A DNA stretch of 64,000 nucleotides from Skermanella stibiiresistens SB22 (lineage in GTDB: Bacteria > Pseudomonadota > Alphaproteobacteria > Azospirillales > Azospirillaceae). The notes under the pieces are model-generated. The model was given only the letters and a program-made list of their open reading frames with translations, made no database searches and was not told the DNA's origin. The stretch spans positions 62,001 to 126,000 of the forward strand of contig NZ_AVFL01000012.1 in assembly GCF_000576635.1 (NCBI RefSeq). The letters run 5' to 3'. Position numbers and translations under genes: made by a program. Positions 9,320 to 18,054 of the stretch are shown piece after piece (positions within the stretch are counted from its first letter, which is position 1; each line of letters starts with the position of its first letter).

Positions 9320-10075
9320 ATGGGCGTATATCCTGTTTTTATCGGGTGTGCCGGCTGGTCGATCCCAAGCCGGTTCTCCCACCTGTTCCCCGCGGAGGGG
9401 AGCCATCTGGAGCGTTACTCCCGCGGTCTGCCGGGCGTGGAGATCAACAGTGCCTTCTACCGGCCGCACAAGCCGGAAACCTATGCCCGCTGGGCGGCAT
9501 CGGTGCCGGAGGGCTTTCGCTTCGCGGTCAAGGTGCCGAAGCTGATCACCCACGAGCGCAGGCTGGCCGATCCAGCCGCGGCGCTGGACCGCTTTCTAGG
9601 CGAGGTGCGGGAATTGGGCGACCGGCTGGGACCGCTCCTTGTTCAAATGCCGCCGAGCCTGGCCTTCCGCCGGGAGGTCGTGGAAGCCTTCCTTGGCCAC
9701 CTGCGCGATAGGTTCGATGGCGAGGTCGCCTGCGAACCCCGGCATCCAAGCTGGTTCAACGAGGAGCCGGAAGCCACGCTCGACCGCTTCCGGATCGCCC
9801 GCGTGGCCGCCGATCCGGTTCCGGATGGCTGCGCCGGGGAACCGGGCGGCTGGAGCGGGCTGGTCTATCGCCGGCTTCATGGCTCGCCCGAGATTTATCA
9901 TACCGACTACGGCGCGGAGCGGCTGGCCGCGATCACCGCGACGGTGCGGGCCGATGGCGCGCGGGCACCCACGTGGTGCGTGTTCGACAACACGGCGCTG
10001 GGGGCGGCGCCGGAGAACGCGCGGACGGTCTGGTCGGCCATTCGTTCCGAATCCGGAAACCCACCGCCATTATAA
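9320..10075 (+). CDS. DUF72 (YecE-like) family protein
   Basis: The 251-residue cytoplasmic protein begins FIGCAGWSIP and contains VEINSAFYRPHKPETYARWA and FAVKVPKLITHE, the signature segments of the DUF72/YecE family, a TIM-barrel related to phosphosugar and metal-dependent enzymes. No biochemical role is established for the family. It stands between the TRAP operon and a coiled-coil gene, with no strong sign of an operon. Confidence 0.85.
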   Translation: MGVYPVFIGCAGWSIPSRFSHLFPAEGSHLERYSRGLPGVEINSAFYRPHKPETYARWAASVPEGFRFAVKVPKLITHERRLADPAAALDRFLGEVRELGDRLGPLLVQMPPSLAFRREVVEAFLGHLRDRFDGEVACEPRHPSWFNEEPEATLDRFRIARVAADPVPDGCAGEPGGWSGLVYRRLHGSPEIYHTDYGAERLAAITATVRADGARAPTWCVFDNTALGAAPENARTVWSAIRSESGNPPPL

Positions 10076-10149
10076 GGTTGACCAAGAATTCGGCGCGCGC
10101 GATCAATGGCCGCGCCACGGGGCACATTCAGACAGGTAAGTAGATCAGC

Positions 10150-10575
10150 ATGAGCGAATTTCAGCATTCTTCCGATAATCAGGCTTCCGGCGGGGCGGCG
10201 TCCTCCAAGCTGGACAGCGCCCTCGCGCGGATCGATCAGGTGATCGACAGCGTCTCCAGGAAGCTGGACGAACAGCGGTACGAGCACCGCACCGTCGTGG
10301 AGGAGCGTGACGCCGCTCGCGCGGAGCTGGATGAGCTGCGCCGCAAATACGAGGAGCTCCAGGGCAAGGCCGATCATGCGGCCGACCGCATCGAGGTCCT
10401 GATCGGCATCGTCGAGCGCAGCTTCCCGGATCTGGTCGTCGCCGCCGTCGAGGACGCCGACCAAAATCAGCAGGACGTTCATCAAGCCGGTGGGCAGGAG
10501 GGTGGGCACGACCATGGTCATAACCATGATCACCACCACGACGGCGGCAACCACCAGCCGCAGCAGCATTGGTAA
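10150..10575 (+). CDS. Small coiled-coil protein with histidine-rich C-terminal tail
   Basis: The 141-residue protein is not assigned to a family with a known function. Residues about 20-95 are a continuous charged heptad-type helix (KLDSALARIDQVIDSV through ELDELRRKYEELQ), predicted to form a coiled coil. After residue about 105 the chain becomes Q/G/H-rich; the last 30 residues contain ten histidines, including HDHGHNHDHHHD. Such tails bind nickel, zinc or cobalt in metal chaperones, so metal storage or a metal-dependent assembly role is an inference. It has no signal peptide. The tail looks genuine because the frame is open and ends cleanly. Confidence 0.7.
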   Translation: MSEFQHSSDNQASGGAASSKLDSALARIDQVIDSVSRKLDEQRYEHRTVVEERDAARAELDELRRKYEELQGKADHAADRIEVLIGIVERSFPDLVVAAVEDADQNQQDVHQAGGQEGGHDHGHNHDHHHDGGNHQPQQHW

Positions 10576-10671
10576 CGGTTTCAGGTATTTGAGGAGACCG
10601 GCGCCTCGCTCGGGGCGTCGGCCGCGGGGTCTCTGGCCGCGATGGGGCAGGGGATCCGACGGAGGATTTTA

Positions 10672-10698
10672 TTGACCCCAAAGCCCAAACGATATTAT
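10672..10698 (+). promoter_or_regulatory. Candidate promoter of the lytic transglycosylase gene
   Basis: TTGACC (10672-10677) and TATTAT (10693-10698) resemble -35 and -10 boxes on the strand of the gene that starts at 10735. The 15-base spacer is short for a housekeeping promoter, so confidence is limited. Confidence 0.3.
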
Positions 10699-10734
10699 GA
10701 ACTTACATCCACATCTTTATAAGTCCGTTGAACC

Positions 10735-11835
10735 ATGCAGATACCGACGCCGCCCCAAGATGATTCGGCCCGCCGTCTTCGCGGCAAGGCGTCGCTTGGC
10801 GTGGCTCGCCGTCGCATGGTGAGCCGTCGGGTTTTAACCGGTATCGCGATCGGCATGGTGGCCTCGCTGTTGAGCGCCTGCTCCAGTTCGCCCGAGGACC
10901 GCACCGGGCCGGCCACGTCCGGCAACTATGGCGGCGCGTCCAGCGAGGCGTGGTCGAGCCATATCGCCGCGGCCTCGCAGCGGTTCGACGTTCCGGAGCA
11001 GTGGATCAAGGCGGTGATGCGGGTGGAGAGCGGCGGCCGCACACACATGAATGGCAGGCCGATCGTCAGCCGGGCGGGAGCCATGGGGCTGATGCAGGTC
11101 ATGCCCTCGACCTACGAGGAACTGCGGGTCAAGCACGGCCTGGGTTCCGACCCGTTCGATCCCCGTGACAACATCATGGCCGGTACGGCCTATCTGCGCG
11201 AGATGTACGAGAAGTTCGGTTCGCCCGGATTTCTCGCCGCCTACAACGCCGGTCCCGGCCGCTATGGCGAGTACCTGACTGGCGACCGCGGCTTGCCCTC
11301 CGAGACACGCAATTACGTGGCGATGATCTCGCCGCAGATCGATGGCATCCATCCATCGCGCCGAGTCGCCGACACGATGTACGCGGCCGCGACTCCCCGC
11401 GCGGTACCGTCGCGCACGGTCGTCGCGGTCGCGGTGGCGCCACCACCTGCCCCGTCGGTTGTAGCACCTGTGGCGATCGCTCCCACGGTTGTGGCCAGCG
11501 CCGCGCCCATTCAGATCGCGCCGGTCCCATCATCGCGGCCCGTCACCCTGGCATCGGCCGCCTTGCCGCGCGTGGCGGCGGGCCCGGCGGGAGACTGGGG
11601 CATCCAGGTCGGCGCGTTCCGCTCACCCAGCGAAAGCAACAAGGCGGGTGAGGAGGCGCGGCGCGCGGTTCCCGACCTGCTCAGCCCGGCGCGCGTCTAT
11701 GTGATGGAAGTCAACACACCGGCTGGCCGGCTGTACCGCGCCCGGTTGGTCGGCGTCACCTCCGCCAGCGCCGACCGAGCCTGCGCGCGCCTCACCAGTC
11801 AGGGTGCGGCCTGCATGACGGTGTCGCCGACCTGA
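10735..11835 (+). CDS. Lipoprotein lytic transglycosylase with SPOR domain
   Basis: The 366-residue protein has a lipoprotein signal with the lipobox cysteine at C49 (LLSAC), a family 1 lytic transglycosylase (SLT) domain at about 72-210 with catalytic E98 in MRVESGG and the motif AMGLMQVMPSTY, then a Pro/Ala/Val-rich linker and a SPOR domain at about 283-364 (WGIQVGAFRSPSESNKA). It cleaves peptidoglycan and is directed to denuded glycan at septa by SPOR. The first 27 residues are basic and may be a long leader; an internal ATG at 10816 would give a more usual signal length. Confidence 0.88.
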   Translation: MQIPTPPQDDSARRLRGKASLGVARRRMVSRRVLTGIAIGMVASLLSACSSSPEDRTGPATSGNYGGASSEAWSSHIAAASQRFDVPEQWIKAVMRVESGGRTHMNGRPIVSRAGAMGLMQVMPSTYEELRVKHGLGSDPFDPRDNIMAGTAYLREMYEKFGSPGFLAAYNAGPGRYGEYLTGDRGLPSETRNYVAMISPQIDGIHPSRRVADTMYAAATPRAVPSRTVVAVAVAPPPAPSVVAPVAIAPTVVASAAPIQIAPVPSSRPVTLASAALPRVAAGPAGDWGIQVGAFRSPSESNKAGEEARRAVPDLLSPARVYVMEVNTPAGRLYRARLVGVTSASADRACARLTSQGAACMTVSPT

Positions 11836-11842
11836 TCCTGGC

Positions 11843-12328
11843 TTACTTGACCGGGCAGGGGATGTTGGCGTTGTCGTGCATGCGGAATCTTCCGTAAACC
11901 GGATCGATTGTCGTGATGCAGAGCGTGTGATGCCCAAGCGGCGGCGACTCCCCGTCCGGGACCAGGGTGATGATGAACCCGGAGAACCGGAGGCCGGGAT
12001 CGCCGACGACGGCCACGACATCCGGCCGCTCCTTCACCTCGATGCCGATCCGCCATAGTTCGAGGTCCGTGTGGATCTCGACCGCGCCTGCGGCTTCGGG
12101 ACCGGAAGACAATCGTCCCCAACCCTCCAGCACGATCTCCGGCCCCACGGTGACATGATCGACATGCCCGGCGATCGTCAGGCCCATGACCGTATCGAGG
12201 TCCGCCAAATCATGGACGACCACGTGCGGGGAAGCGGTCGATCCCGCCATGGCCGGTGACGGAAATGGCGCCGACAGGGTGACCATCGGCGCCATGAGCA
12301 ATGGGAGGAACCTGGATCGCTTCGTCAT
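11843..12328 (-). CDS. Hypothetical exported protein
   Basis: The 161-residue protein starts at the ATG at 12328. The open frame extends upstream, but that part is very Arg/Pro-rich and lies within the next gene's shadow. The N-terminus MTKRSRFLPLLMAPMV to about AMAG is a signal peptide. The mature part is beta-rich, with a late segment CITTIDPVYGRFRMHD and a final cysteine. No family was recognised. It converges with the lytic transglycosylase gene, eight bases apart. Confidence 0.65.
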   Translation of the reverse strand: MTKRSRFLPLLMAPMVTLSAPFPSPAMAGSTASPHVVVHDLADLDTVMGLTIAGHVDHVTVGPEIVLEGWGRLSSGPEAAGAVEIHTDLELWRIGIEVKERPDVVAVVGDPGLRFSGFIITLVPDGESPPLGHHTLCITTIDPVYGRFRMHDNANIPCPVK

Positions 12329-12404
12329 CTGGAGCCATGCCGCCGGTTGAGCCGAACGACATGGCTGCCAGACGTGGATGAAGGCGGCGTTAAGGCCTGC
12401 CCGG

Positions 12405-13265
12405 TCAGTAGCGATCCCAGCCGGCGGGAGCGCCGAACATGCCACCAATCGAGGCCGCGATGGCGCCCAGCACCAAGGCCACGAAGGACCACAACGCCGC
12501 TTTGGAGACCGTTTCGGCCGCGACCTGGGCCGTCTGGCGCGCCTGTTCCGCCGCCTGCGTGTACTGCTGGCGAAGGTTCTCGACCGTCTGGCGGGCTTGC
12601 TCGGGCGGGATGCCGGCCTGCTCGGCCAAGCGGTCGGCGGTGGACTGCAGCTCCTCCTGCGACACGTCACCCCGCATGACGCGGTTCAGCGTATCCAGCG
12701 AAGCCTGTGGCAGCGAGCCGCCCTCGGGGGCCAGCATCTGGCGGGCCTGCTCCTGGATACCCTGCAGCGCGTTGGGATCGGCTTGATCCGTCGTTTGCGC
12801 CGCTCCCTGCGCGGCGCTCGACAGCGCGTCGCCGACAACGGAGAAGGTCCCGCCGATCAGGGTGCCGACGGCGCTGGTCAGCAACCAGAACACCAGCAGC
12901 GTCGCGATGCCCCAGGTGATCAGGCCGTGCAGAGCGCCGTCGATCCGGGTCGACATGCCCGCCATCCGGCCGGCCACCCAGCCGCCAACCGCCAGCGAGG
13001 CCAAGGCGGTGACGATCCACCAGATCGTGGCCGCGATGCCCAGCGTGCTGGCCTGCGGCGAGTCCGCCGTCGCGGGGTCGATGGTGGTCAGCCCGATGCC
13101 GATCCCAAGCACGGCGAGCACGAGGTTGAGGGATACCGCGACGACCACCCCAGCGAACACGGCCGACCAGGCGATGCGCCGTTGCTCGACCATTTCGGCC
13201 GGGGCCAGCGGAGCCGCCGTCCCGCCCCAGGAACCGTAGGTGTCCTGATAGCGCCTGCCTGTCAT
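12405..13265 (-). CDS. PhnA-like inner-membrane protein
   Basis: The 286-residue protein has three N-terminal membrane helices (about 32-57, 75-100, 115-140), a long soluble coiled-coil loop rich in Q, A and E (about 150-250) and one C-terminal helix (about 252-275). The segment LGIGIGLTTIDPATADSPQA is typical of membrane proteins labelled PhnA-like in alphaproteobacteria; they are unrelated to true PhnA and have no established function. It lies upstream of the exported hypothetical gene in the same direction and just downstream of the phospholipase gene. Confidence 0.7.
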   Translation of the reverse strand: MTGRRYQDTYGSWGGTAAPLAPAEMVEQRRIAWSAVFAGVVVAVSLNLVLAVLGIGIGLTTIDPATADSPQASTLGIAATIWWIVTALASLAVGGWVAGRMAGMSTRIDGALHGLITWGIATLLVFWLLTSAVGTLIGGTFSVVGDALSSAAQGAAQTTDQADPNALQGIQEQARQMLAPEGGSLPQASLDTLNRVMRGDVSQEELQSTADRLAEQAGIPPEQARQTVENLRQQYTQAAEQARQTAQVAAETVSKAALWSFVALVLGAIAASIGGMFGAPAGWDRY

Positions 13266-13321
13266 GTCTTAAGATCCTTCCCAAAACTTCATTTCGTTTC
13301 GCGCCAGGTCCTGGATGCCGT

Positions 13322-14935
13322 TCAGGCATCCTCCTTGCGCCGTGAGGAGAAGCGCCGGATCAGCATCCTGCCGCCGACGAAGGCGGCGATGCCCAGCCCG
13401 GCGGCGGCGCCGAGCGCCGCGAGGTTTGGCTTGGTGACGAACTTCTTGACGCGATGCGTCAGCACGCGTTCCAGCTGCTTGGGCCGCTCGGGGTCGAGCA
13501 GACGGGCTTCGACTATCTGTTCCTGGACCTCGTTGAGTTCCTCGATCTCCAGCCGCACCAGGGTGCGGCCCTCGCCGCGGCGCAGGGCGTCGATGATCTT
13601 GATCAGCGAGTGGCCGGCTTCCAGGCGCTCCTCGACGACCGATTGCGGAACGCCGAGATGCTCGGACACCAAGTCGTTGCGGAAGCTGACGACCGTCTCG
13701 CGGATCCGGCCCGCTTCGGGCTCGCCGTCGATCGCTTCCAAAGCCAAGTCGCATTCCGTGTCGAAGCCCATCGACCGGTTGTTGAGGTTGGATGAGCCGA
13801 CCCGCAACAGACGGTCGTCGATCACCAGGACCTTGGCGTGCACATAGATCGGCGTGCCGGCCGCGTTGACTGGATAGAAGATGCGGAACCGGTCGTGCCG
13901 GTCCTCGCGCCGGATCTGGCGCACCATCAGTGAGCGCGCGGTATCCATGGCGGACTGTTCCAGCCAGCCATCGGCCGTCATGGGGTTGACGATGACGATC
14001 TCGGGTCCGTCCGGTTCGCGCAGCCGCTTGATGATCGCGTCCCGGATCGCGTGGGAGGCCATGTACTGGCTTTCCATGTAGATCGTCCGCTCGGCGGCGA
14101 GGATGGCGGTCAGGTAGAGCCGCTCGATCTCGCGGACCTCCTCGTACTCGCCGTTCTTCGGGTTGGTGCGCGCGATCGAGATCGGGACATCCCGCAGGGT
14201 GACCTTGAGGCGCTCGGGCCACGGGTCCAGCTCGCCGGGCGGTGGTGGCGGCAGCTTGGCGCCGGTGGCGCGGAACCAGCGCTCGCGGGCCAATTCGCCC
14301 AGCGCCCGCGCGGCATCGCCGTCAACCGCCGTCGTGACATCGTGGAAGGGGCAATAAGGCTTGCCATTTGGCAGCACGCGGCGTTCGTCGTCGGGCGTGT
14401 GGTCGCGGGTGTCCCAACGCGAGTCGGTCATGTCGATGCCACCGCAGAACGCCAGCGCGTCATCGATCACGATGATCTTCTGGTGATGGGCGGCACCGGC
14501 GGGGTGCTGGGCGTCGAGCCGGAAGTGGATGCGCCGATGCGTCATCAGGTCCAGCGCCAGGACGGGCAGGATCTGCCGGCTCAGGGTGAAGAGCATCGCC
14601 ATGTCCCATTTGAGGACATAGGCTTGAAGTCCGGGCTTGCTGTTGACCGTGTGCTTCAGGAACGGTCCCAACTCGTCCGGTTCCTGGACATCGGGGTTGG
14701 CCGGGTCGAGCTTCAGGCGAAGGTCGAAGTCCCAGCCGATCATGTAGATGGAGTGCTGGGCGCTGGCGATGGCGGCCTTGGCCGCCGCGAAATAATCGCA
14801 GGCGTCGACGATCAGGGCCAGACGGTTCGTGCGCTCGGTCCGCCAACAGGTTCGGCCGGGAACAAGGATCTTTGTCGCTTGGGGCATGGTCGGGCTTTGT
14901 CTTGCTTTTGGCCGGGACGGTATCGAGTGGTCCAT
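13322..14935 (-). CDS. Phospholipase D / cardiolipin synthase-family protein
   Basis: The 537-residue protein has two HKD motifs, HQKIIVID (H151, K153, D158) and HAKVLVID (H366, K368, D373), the second followed by GSSNLNNRS, so both halves of the active site are intact. A C-terminal membrane helix lies at about 507-527. PLD enzymes hydrolyse or exchange phosphodiester headgroups; cardiolipin synthase and phospholipase D are both possible. An alternative start is the ATG at 14887. It heads a short same-strand group with the PhnA-like gene. Confidence 0.85.
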   Translation of the reverse strand: MDHSIPSRPKARQSPTMPQATKILVPGRTCWRTERTNRLALIVDACDYFAAAKAAIASAQHSIYMIGWDFDLRLKLDPANPDVQEPDELGPFLKHTVNSKPGLQAYVLKWDMAMLFTLSRQILPVLALDLMTHRRIHFRLDAQHPAGAAHHQKIIVIDDALAFCGGIDMTDSRWDTRDHTPDDERRVLPNGKPYCPFHDVTTAVDGDAARALGELARERWFRATGAKLPPPPPGELDPWPERLKVTLRDVPISIARTNPKNGEYEEVREIERLYLTAILAAERTIYMESQYMASHAIRDAIIKRLREPDGPEIVIVNPMTADGWLEQSAMDTARSLMVRQIRREDRHDRFRIFYPVNAAGTPIYVHAKVLVIDDRLLRVGSSNLNNRSMGFDTECDLALEAIDGEPEAGRIRETVVSFRNDLVSEHLGVPQSVVEERLEAGHSLIKIIDALRRGEGRTLVRLEIEELNEVQEQIVEARLLDPERPKQLERVLTHRVKKFVTKPNLAALGAAAGLGIAAFVGGRMLIRRFSSRRKEDA

Positions 14936-15088
14936 AAACTCTCGAAAAGCCCTCTCGTTCCTTCCGGCGTTCCGGTCAGGCGAGGCAATCGTTAGGGTGC
15001 GAACGTTTGTTCCGCGCTTGCCATACCGGAGAAACTGATTTAAATAAAATTAATGGTGAACTAGACATAAACCTTTTGGCTGGTTAGC

Positions 15089-15616
15089 TTGGCAGGCATG
15101 ACCCTGCTAGCACCCTTGGAGCCTCAGACAAGGCATGCCGCGTCACCGCCGGAGTGGCGGCCACCACGCCACGCGCACGCCAGCGTGAGGCGCCTCCATG
15201 AGTATTGGGTGTCGCGCAGGCCGTCCGGCCTAGCGATGCCACGCCGGCTCGACATCGATCCCGCCGAGTTCCCCGTGCCTCTTCCGAACCTGCTGCTGCT
15301 GAACATCCTTGATGGTAAGCCGTGGTTCACCTATCGCGTCGCCGGGGCCAAGCTCTCCTGGCTGTATCGACGACCCCTGACCGGACAGCCACTGGGCGAG
15401 GGGATGCCCGAACCGGAGCGCACCGAGTTGATCGCTGGCGCGATGTCGGTGGCGTCGTCGGGTATGCCCGGTTACCGCCGCGGCGACCTTGGCTGGTGCG
15501 GCCGCGACTACCTGGACTTCGAGGAGTTGCTTCTGCCGCTGGCGGGGGCGGATGGCGGAACCGCGATGATCCTGGGCATCATGATGATCAGCGATCCCCA
15601 GGGCAAAGACTGTTGA
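15089..15616 (+). CDS. PAS_5-family sensory or adaptor protein
   Basis: The 175-residue protein matches the PAS_5 family common in Rhodospirillales: an N-terminal helix (LHEYWVSRRPSGLAMPRRLDIDP) followed by a PAS-like sheet (NLLLLNILDGKPWFTYRVAGAKL). There is no output domain, so a stand-alone sensory or protein-binding role is inferred. The start is uncertain: TTG at 15089 or ATG at 15098, and neither has a clear ribosome site. The stop touches the stop of the convergent methyltransferase gene. Confidence 0.7.
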   Translation: MAGMTLLAPLEPQTRHAASPPEWRPPRHAHASVRRLHEYWVSRRPSGLAMPRRLDIDPAEFPVPLPNLLLLNILDGKPWFTYRVAGAKLSWLYRRPLTGQPLGEGMPEPERTELIAGAMSVASSGMPGYRRGDLGWCGRDYLDFEELLLPLAGADGGTAMILGIMMISDPQGKDC

Positions 15617-16471
15617 TCAGGGCATCTCGCCCGACACGATCCTGGCGTGAAGGTGAAGCGGGCAGACACCCTCCACCGCGACTCCGCTGAAATGGCTGGC
15701 GACGGCGGCGTTGATCCGCTCGCGGTCGCCCTCCGGCGCCGATGCCAGCCTCGGAGCGAACAGCATGTCCAACGAGGCGCGCCAGAATGGCTTGTCCAGG
15801 GGAACGCGCGCCGTCGGCCGCAGCGACTGCTCGGTGACGTTCCGCAACCCCGCCTCCTCCAGCAGGCTCGCGAGGACCCCCGGCTGATCGAACCGGAACA
15901 GGGGATCGATCGCGTGGTTGGGATCTTCCCCCAGCACTTCCGTCACCGCCTGATCCAACTCGGTGAAAAGGGTGTTGTCGGCGAGCGGCCCCCATACCAT
16001 GAAGGCCGCCTTGCCATGGGAGCGCATCACCCGGACGGTTTCCGCAAGGCACGCCTTGGTGTCGGGCACGAACATGATGCCAAACCGGCAAGTCACCCGG
16101 TCGAAACTCCCATCTTCGAACGGCAGGGCCGTCATGTCGGCGACGGTGAACAAGGGGGGAGGGCCATCGAAGGCGGTGGCGCGCCGGATGGCTCCCGCCA
16201 GCATCGCCTCGACCAAGTCGACGCCATGGACGCTGCCGCCGGGACCCACGCGCTTGGCGGCGCTCAGCGCCGGTTCCCCGGCGCCGGACGCCAGATCCAG
16301 CACCGCCTCGCCCGGCATCACGCCACAGGCGTCGAGCAGCGGCAGGTTGAGGCGGTCGGCCATATCGGCCATGGGGTCCGACCACCGGTCCCAGGCAGGC
16401 CCGCTGGCTGTCCATCGGGCCCGTTCGAGTGCCGCGTCCGGCAAGCCTTGATGCTGTGTGGTCACGTTCAT
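15617..16471 (-). CDS. SAM-dependent class I methyltransferase
   Basis: The 284-residue protein has the class I motifs: motif I VLDLASGAGEPALSAA at residues 57-72, the acidic ribose-binding residue in VHGVDLVEAM, and motif IV-like DGSFDRVTCRFGIMFV. The fold is closest to UbiE/MenG and Methyltransf_11 enzymes that methylate small molecules. The substrate cannot be told from sequence or context. It is a single gene, convergent with the PAS_5 gene. Confidence 0.85.
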   Translation of the reverse strand: MNVTTQHQGLPDAALERARWTASGPAWDRWSDPMADMADRLNLPLLDACGVMPGEAVLDLASGAGEPALSAAKRVGPGGSVHGVDLVEAMLAGAIRRATAFDGPPPLFTVADMTALPFEDGSFDRVTCRFGIMFVPDTKACLAETVRVMRSHGKAAFMVWGPLADNTLFTELDQAVTEVLGEDPNHAIDPLFRFDQPGVLASLLEEAGLRNVTEQSLRPTARVPLDKPFWRASLDMLFAPRLASAPEGDRERINAAVASHFSGVAVEGVCPLHLHARIVSGEMP

Positions 16472-16528
16472 ACCGATGGTTGGGCCAAGGGCGCTGGCCG
16501 AAGGCGGGTATCGGTATGATAAACACGG

Positions 16529-16545
16529 GAACCGAATTAGGGTTC
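16529..16545. repeat. Short inverted repeat upstream of the methyltransferase gene
   Basis: GAACC and GGTTC flank a 7-base spacer in the AT-richer 182-base stretch between the methyltransferase start and the end of the NYN gene. It may be an operator; no family was matched. Confidence 0.2.
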
Positions 16546-16653
16546 TGTTTTCATCGTGGTTTCATGGCCGAAATGTGGCTTCCATGGCCACGGGATTGGA
16601 TGACCTTGTCGTGGATCAAGCAGCCGACCGATGGCGCCTCATGCCGATCAGGT

Positions 16654-17493
16654 CTATGGTCTCGGCATTTTGAGCTTCTCATTGAAGCGACGCCGCATGG
16701 ACCGCTTTTCGTCTAGGTCCAAGGGGCGTCCCAAGGCGGTGCTTACGACTCGCAGCAGATTGCGATCAATGTCCGAAGGAATGCCGCTTTTTCCATGGAG
16801 GTCATGATGCTGACCGATGCTCACTTGTTCCGCGGAGGTCAAACTGGCGACCATACCGTCCACCGCCTTGTTGATCACGTCATCGACGGGGCTCGCATGC
16901 ATGACTGTGGCTGGTTCCACTCCAAGCGACGGAGTTGGCGCTGTCATCGTCGCTATGGACAGAAATCGTCGTACGGTCGCCTCTTCCCAGGTCGTGGAAG
17001 TGTCCGCTTCCTGACGAAGGTACCTATTGACGTTGGCATGCATGGCATCGCTGCCAAAACCGAGCACATGCACTCGAACGCCAAAGGTCTGACTCACTTG
17101 GACGCCGACTCGTAGATCATCATCTCCGCCCAGTAGGATTGCATCGGAAATCGCCTTGTTTCGTGCCAACTCGATCATGTCCGTGACGATCATGGAGTCG
17201 ACACCCTTTTGTTTGCCAAATCCATTGATTTGACCGAGTCGAAGCTTGAAGTTATCGGCTAATGCGATGGTTGTTTGGTCCGAGGACATGTTGCCACTGG
17301 CGGCCAAGCCATCATACCAGTAGATGCGAAGCAAAGGTGCCGCATCCATCTTTTGAAGAAAGCCAGCCAGGATGGTGTTGAACTCGGGAAGATTGAGCGA
17401 GATGAACTGCCGGCGGGTCTCAGCGTGGCCGATGATTTCACAACCTCTGGCAAATAGATAACCGGCATCGACAAAGACAGCTGTACGCTCCAC
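16654..17493 (-). CDS. NYN-domain (LabA/PIN-like) ribonuclease-type protein
   Basis: The 279-residue protein opens with AVFVDAGYLF (D9) and carries the further acidic residues of the NYN/PIN fold: D99 in KGVDS, D105 in VTDMIELA and the GGDDDL cluster (D124-D126). These four sites coordinate the metal ions for RNA cleavage in active members, so catalysis is likely. Residues about 160-279 are a basic, unassigned C-terminal extension. It starts with GTG after a GGGG stretch. The sequence is visibly less GC-rich than its neighbours, which suggests recent acquisition. Target RNA is unknown; a role in RNA turnover or defence is possible. Confidence 0.8.
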   Translation of the reverse strand: MERTAVFVDAGYLFARGCEIIGHAETRRQFISLNLPEFNTILAGFLQKMDAAPLLRIYWYDGLAASGNMSSDQTTIALADNFKLRLGQINGFGKQKGVDSMIVTDMIELARNKAISDAILLGGDDDLRVGVQVSQTFGVRVHVLGFGSDAMHANVNRYLRQEADTSTTWEEATVRRFLSIATMTAPTPSLGVEPATVMHASPVDDVINKAVDGMVASLTSAEQVSIGQHHDLHGKSGIPSDIDRNLLRVVSTALGRPLDLDEKRSMRRRFNEKLKMPRP

Positions 17494-17561
17494 GACAACC
17501 CCAAATTAAATATAAATCCGCTTTTGAAGAACTGGTATTTTAATGGTCGCGAACGCTTCAA

Positions 17562-17588
17562 TGAAAAAGGGCTCCTAAAGGAGCCCTT
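17562..17588 (-). terminator. Intrinsic terminator of the candidate small RNA
   Basis: A perfect 9-bp stem AAGGGCTCC/GGAGCCCTT with a 4-base loop (17567-17588) is followed on the minus strand by a run of five T counting the stem end. It lies between the promoter and the NYN start codon. Confidence 0.7.
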
Positions 17589-17637
17589 AATAAGCCAAAC
17601 TCTTCCGAGAAGTAGAATAAGCGAAAGCGCTTGGTGA
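17562..17637 (-). ncRNA. Candidate small RNA or attenuated leader upstream of the NYN gene
   Basis: A minus-strand transcript from the promoter at 17643-17671 would start near 17636 and run about 75 bases to a strong intrinsic terminator. The predicted fold has CCAA/TTGG closing two hairpins (GCG-CTTT-CGC and CTTC-TCG-GAAG), then the terminator. No open frame of note lies inside. It can be read either as an independent small RNA or as a 5' leader that attenuates the NYN gene 69 bases further on. It was not matched to a known RNA family. Confidence 0.5.
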
Positions 17638-17642
17638 AGTCG

Positions 17643-17671
17643 ATGATACCAGGGCGCCGCCAAATCGGCAA
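17643..17671 (-). promoter_or_regulatory. Predicted sigma-70-type promoter
   Basis: On the minus strand TTGCCG (17671-17666) is followed by a 17-base spacer and TATCAT (17648-17643), with a TG one base before the -10 (extended -10). It points at the candidate small RNA and the NYN gene. Confidence 0.55.
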
Positions 17672-17748
17672 CCGCGAGTTCGCGGAAACTTGTGGCATCG
17701 GCCGCGTCGCGTTGCCGCAATCCCTACCAGACTCATCCCCCGCCCGAT

Positions 17749-18054
17749 CTAGGAGGTGACGCGGGACAGGATCTCGCCGGTCAGTGGGTCCACGGTGAGG
17801 CGCAGGCGTTTGCCGTCGCCGTCCAGCGCCTTCACGTCATAGAGGTGGCGGACGACATCGATGCCGTAGATATGGGTGATGCCGCCGCTTTCGACCGAGC
17901 GCGCCACGGTGGAGATCGGCAGGGCTCCCGGAGGCAAGGTCTTGCCACCGATCCCCCAAAAGCCGTCGTCGGCCGAGACGGCCGCCATCAGCAATAAGGT
18001 CGCGAGGTTGAGGGCTCCCAGGCCCAGAGCCACCCGGCTCGCCGTTCTTCTCAT
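17749..18054 (-). CDS. Small exported PepSY-like protein
   Basis: The 101-residue protein starts at the ATG at 18054, behind GGGGAG. It has an N-terminal hydrophobic segment (about 8-26) acting as signal or anchor and a C-terminal region with the pattern YDVKALDGDGKRLRLTVDP-LTGEIL, which resembles a single PepSY-type repeat. Such proteins act in the periplasm, sometimes as peptidase inhibitors or sensor partners. The specific role is unknown. Confidence 0.6.
   Translation of the reverse strand: MRRTASRVALGLGALNLATLLLMAAVSADDGFWGIGGKTLPPGALPISTVARSVESGGITHIYGIDVVRHLYDVKALDGDGKRLRLTVDPLTGEILSRVTS

Noticed and set aside
11843-12670. Longer start for the exported hypothetical gene
   Set aside because: The added part is Arg/Pro-rich and antisense to nothing useful but overlaps the PhnA-like gene; the signal peptide begins at 12328.
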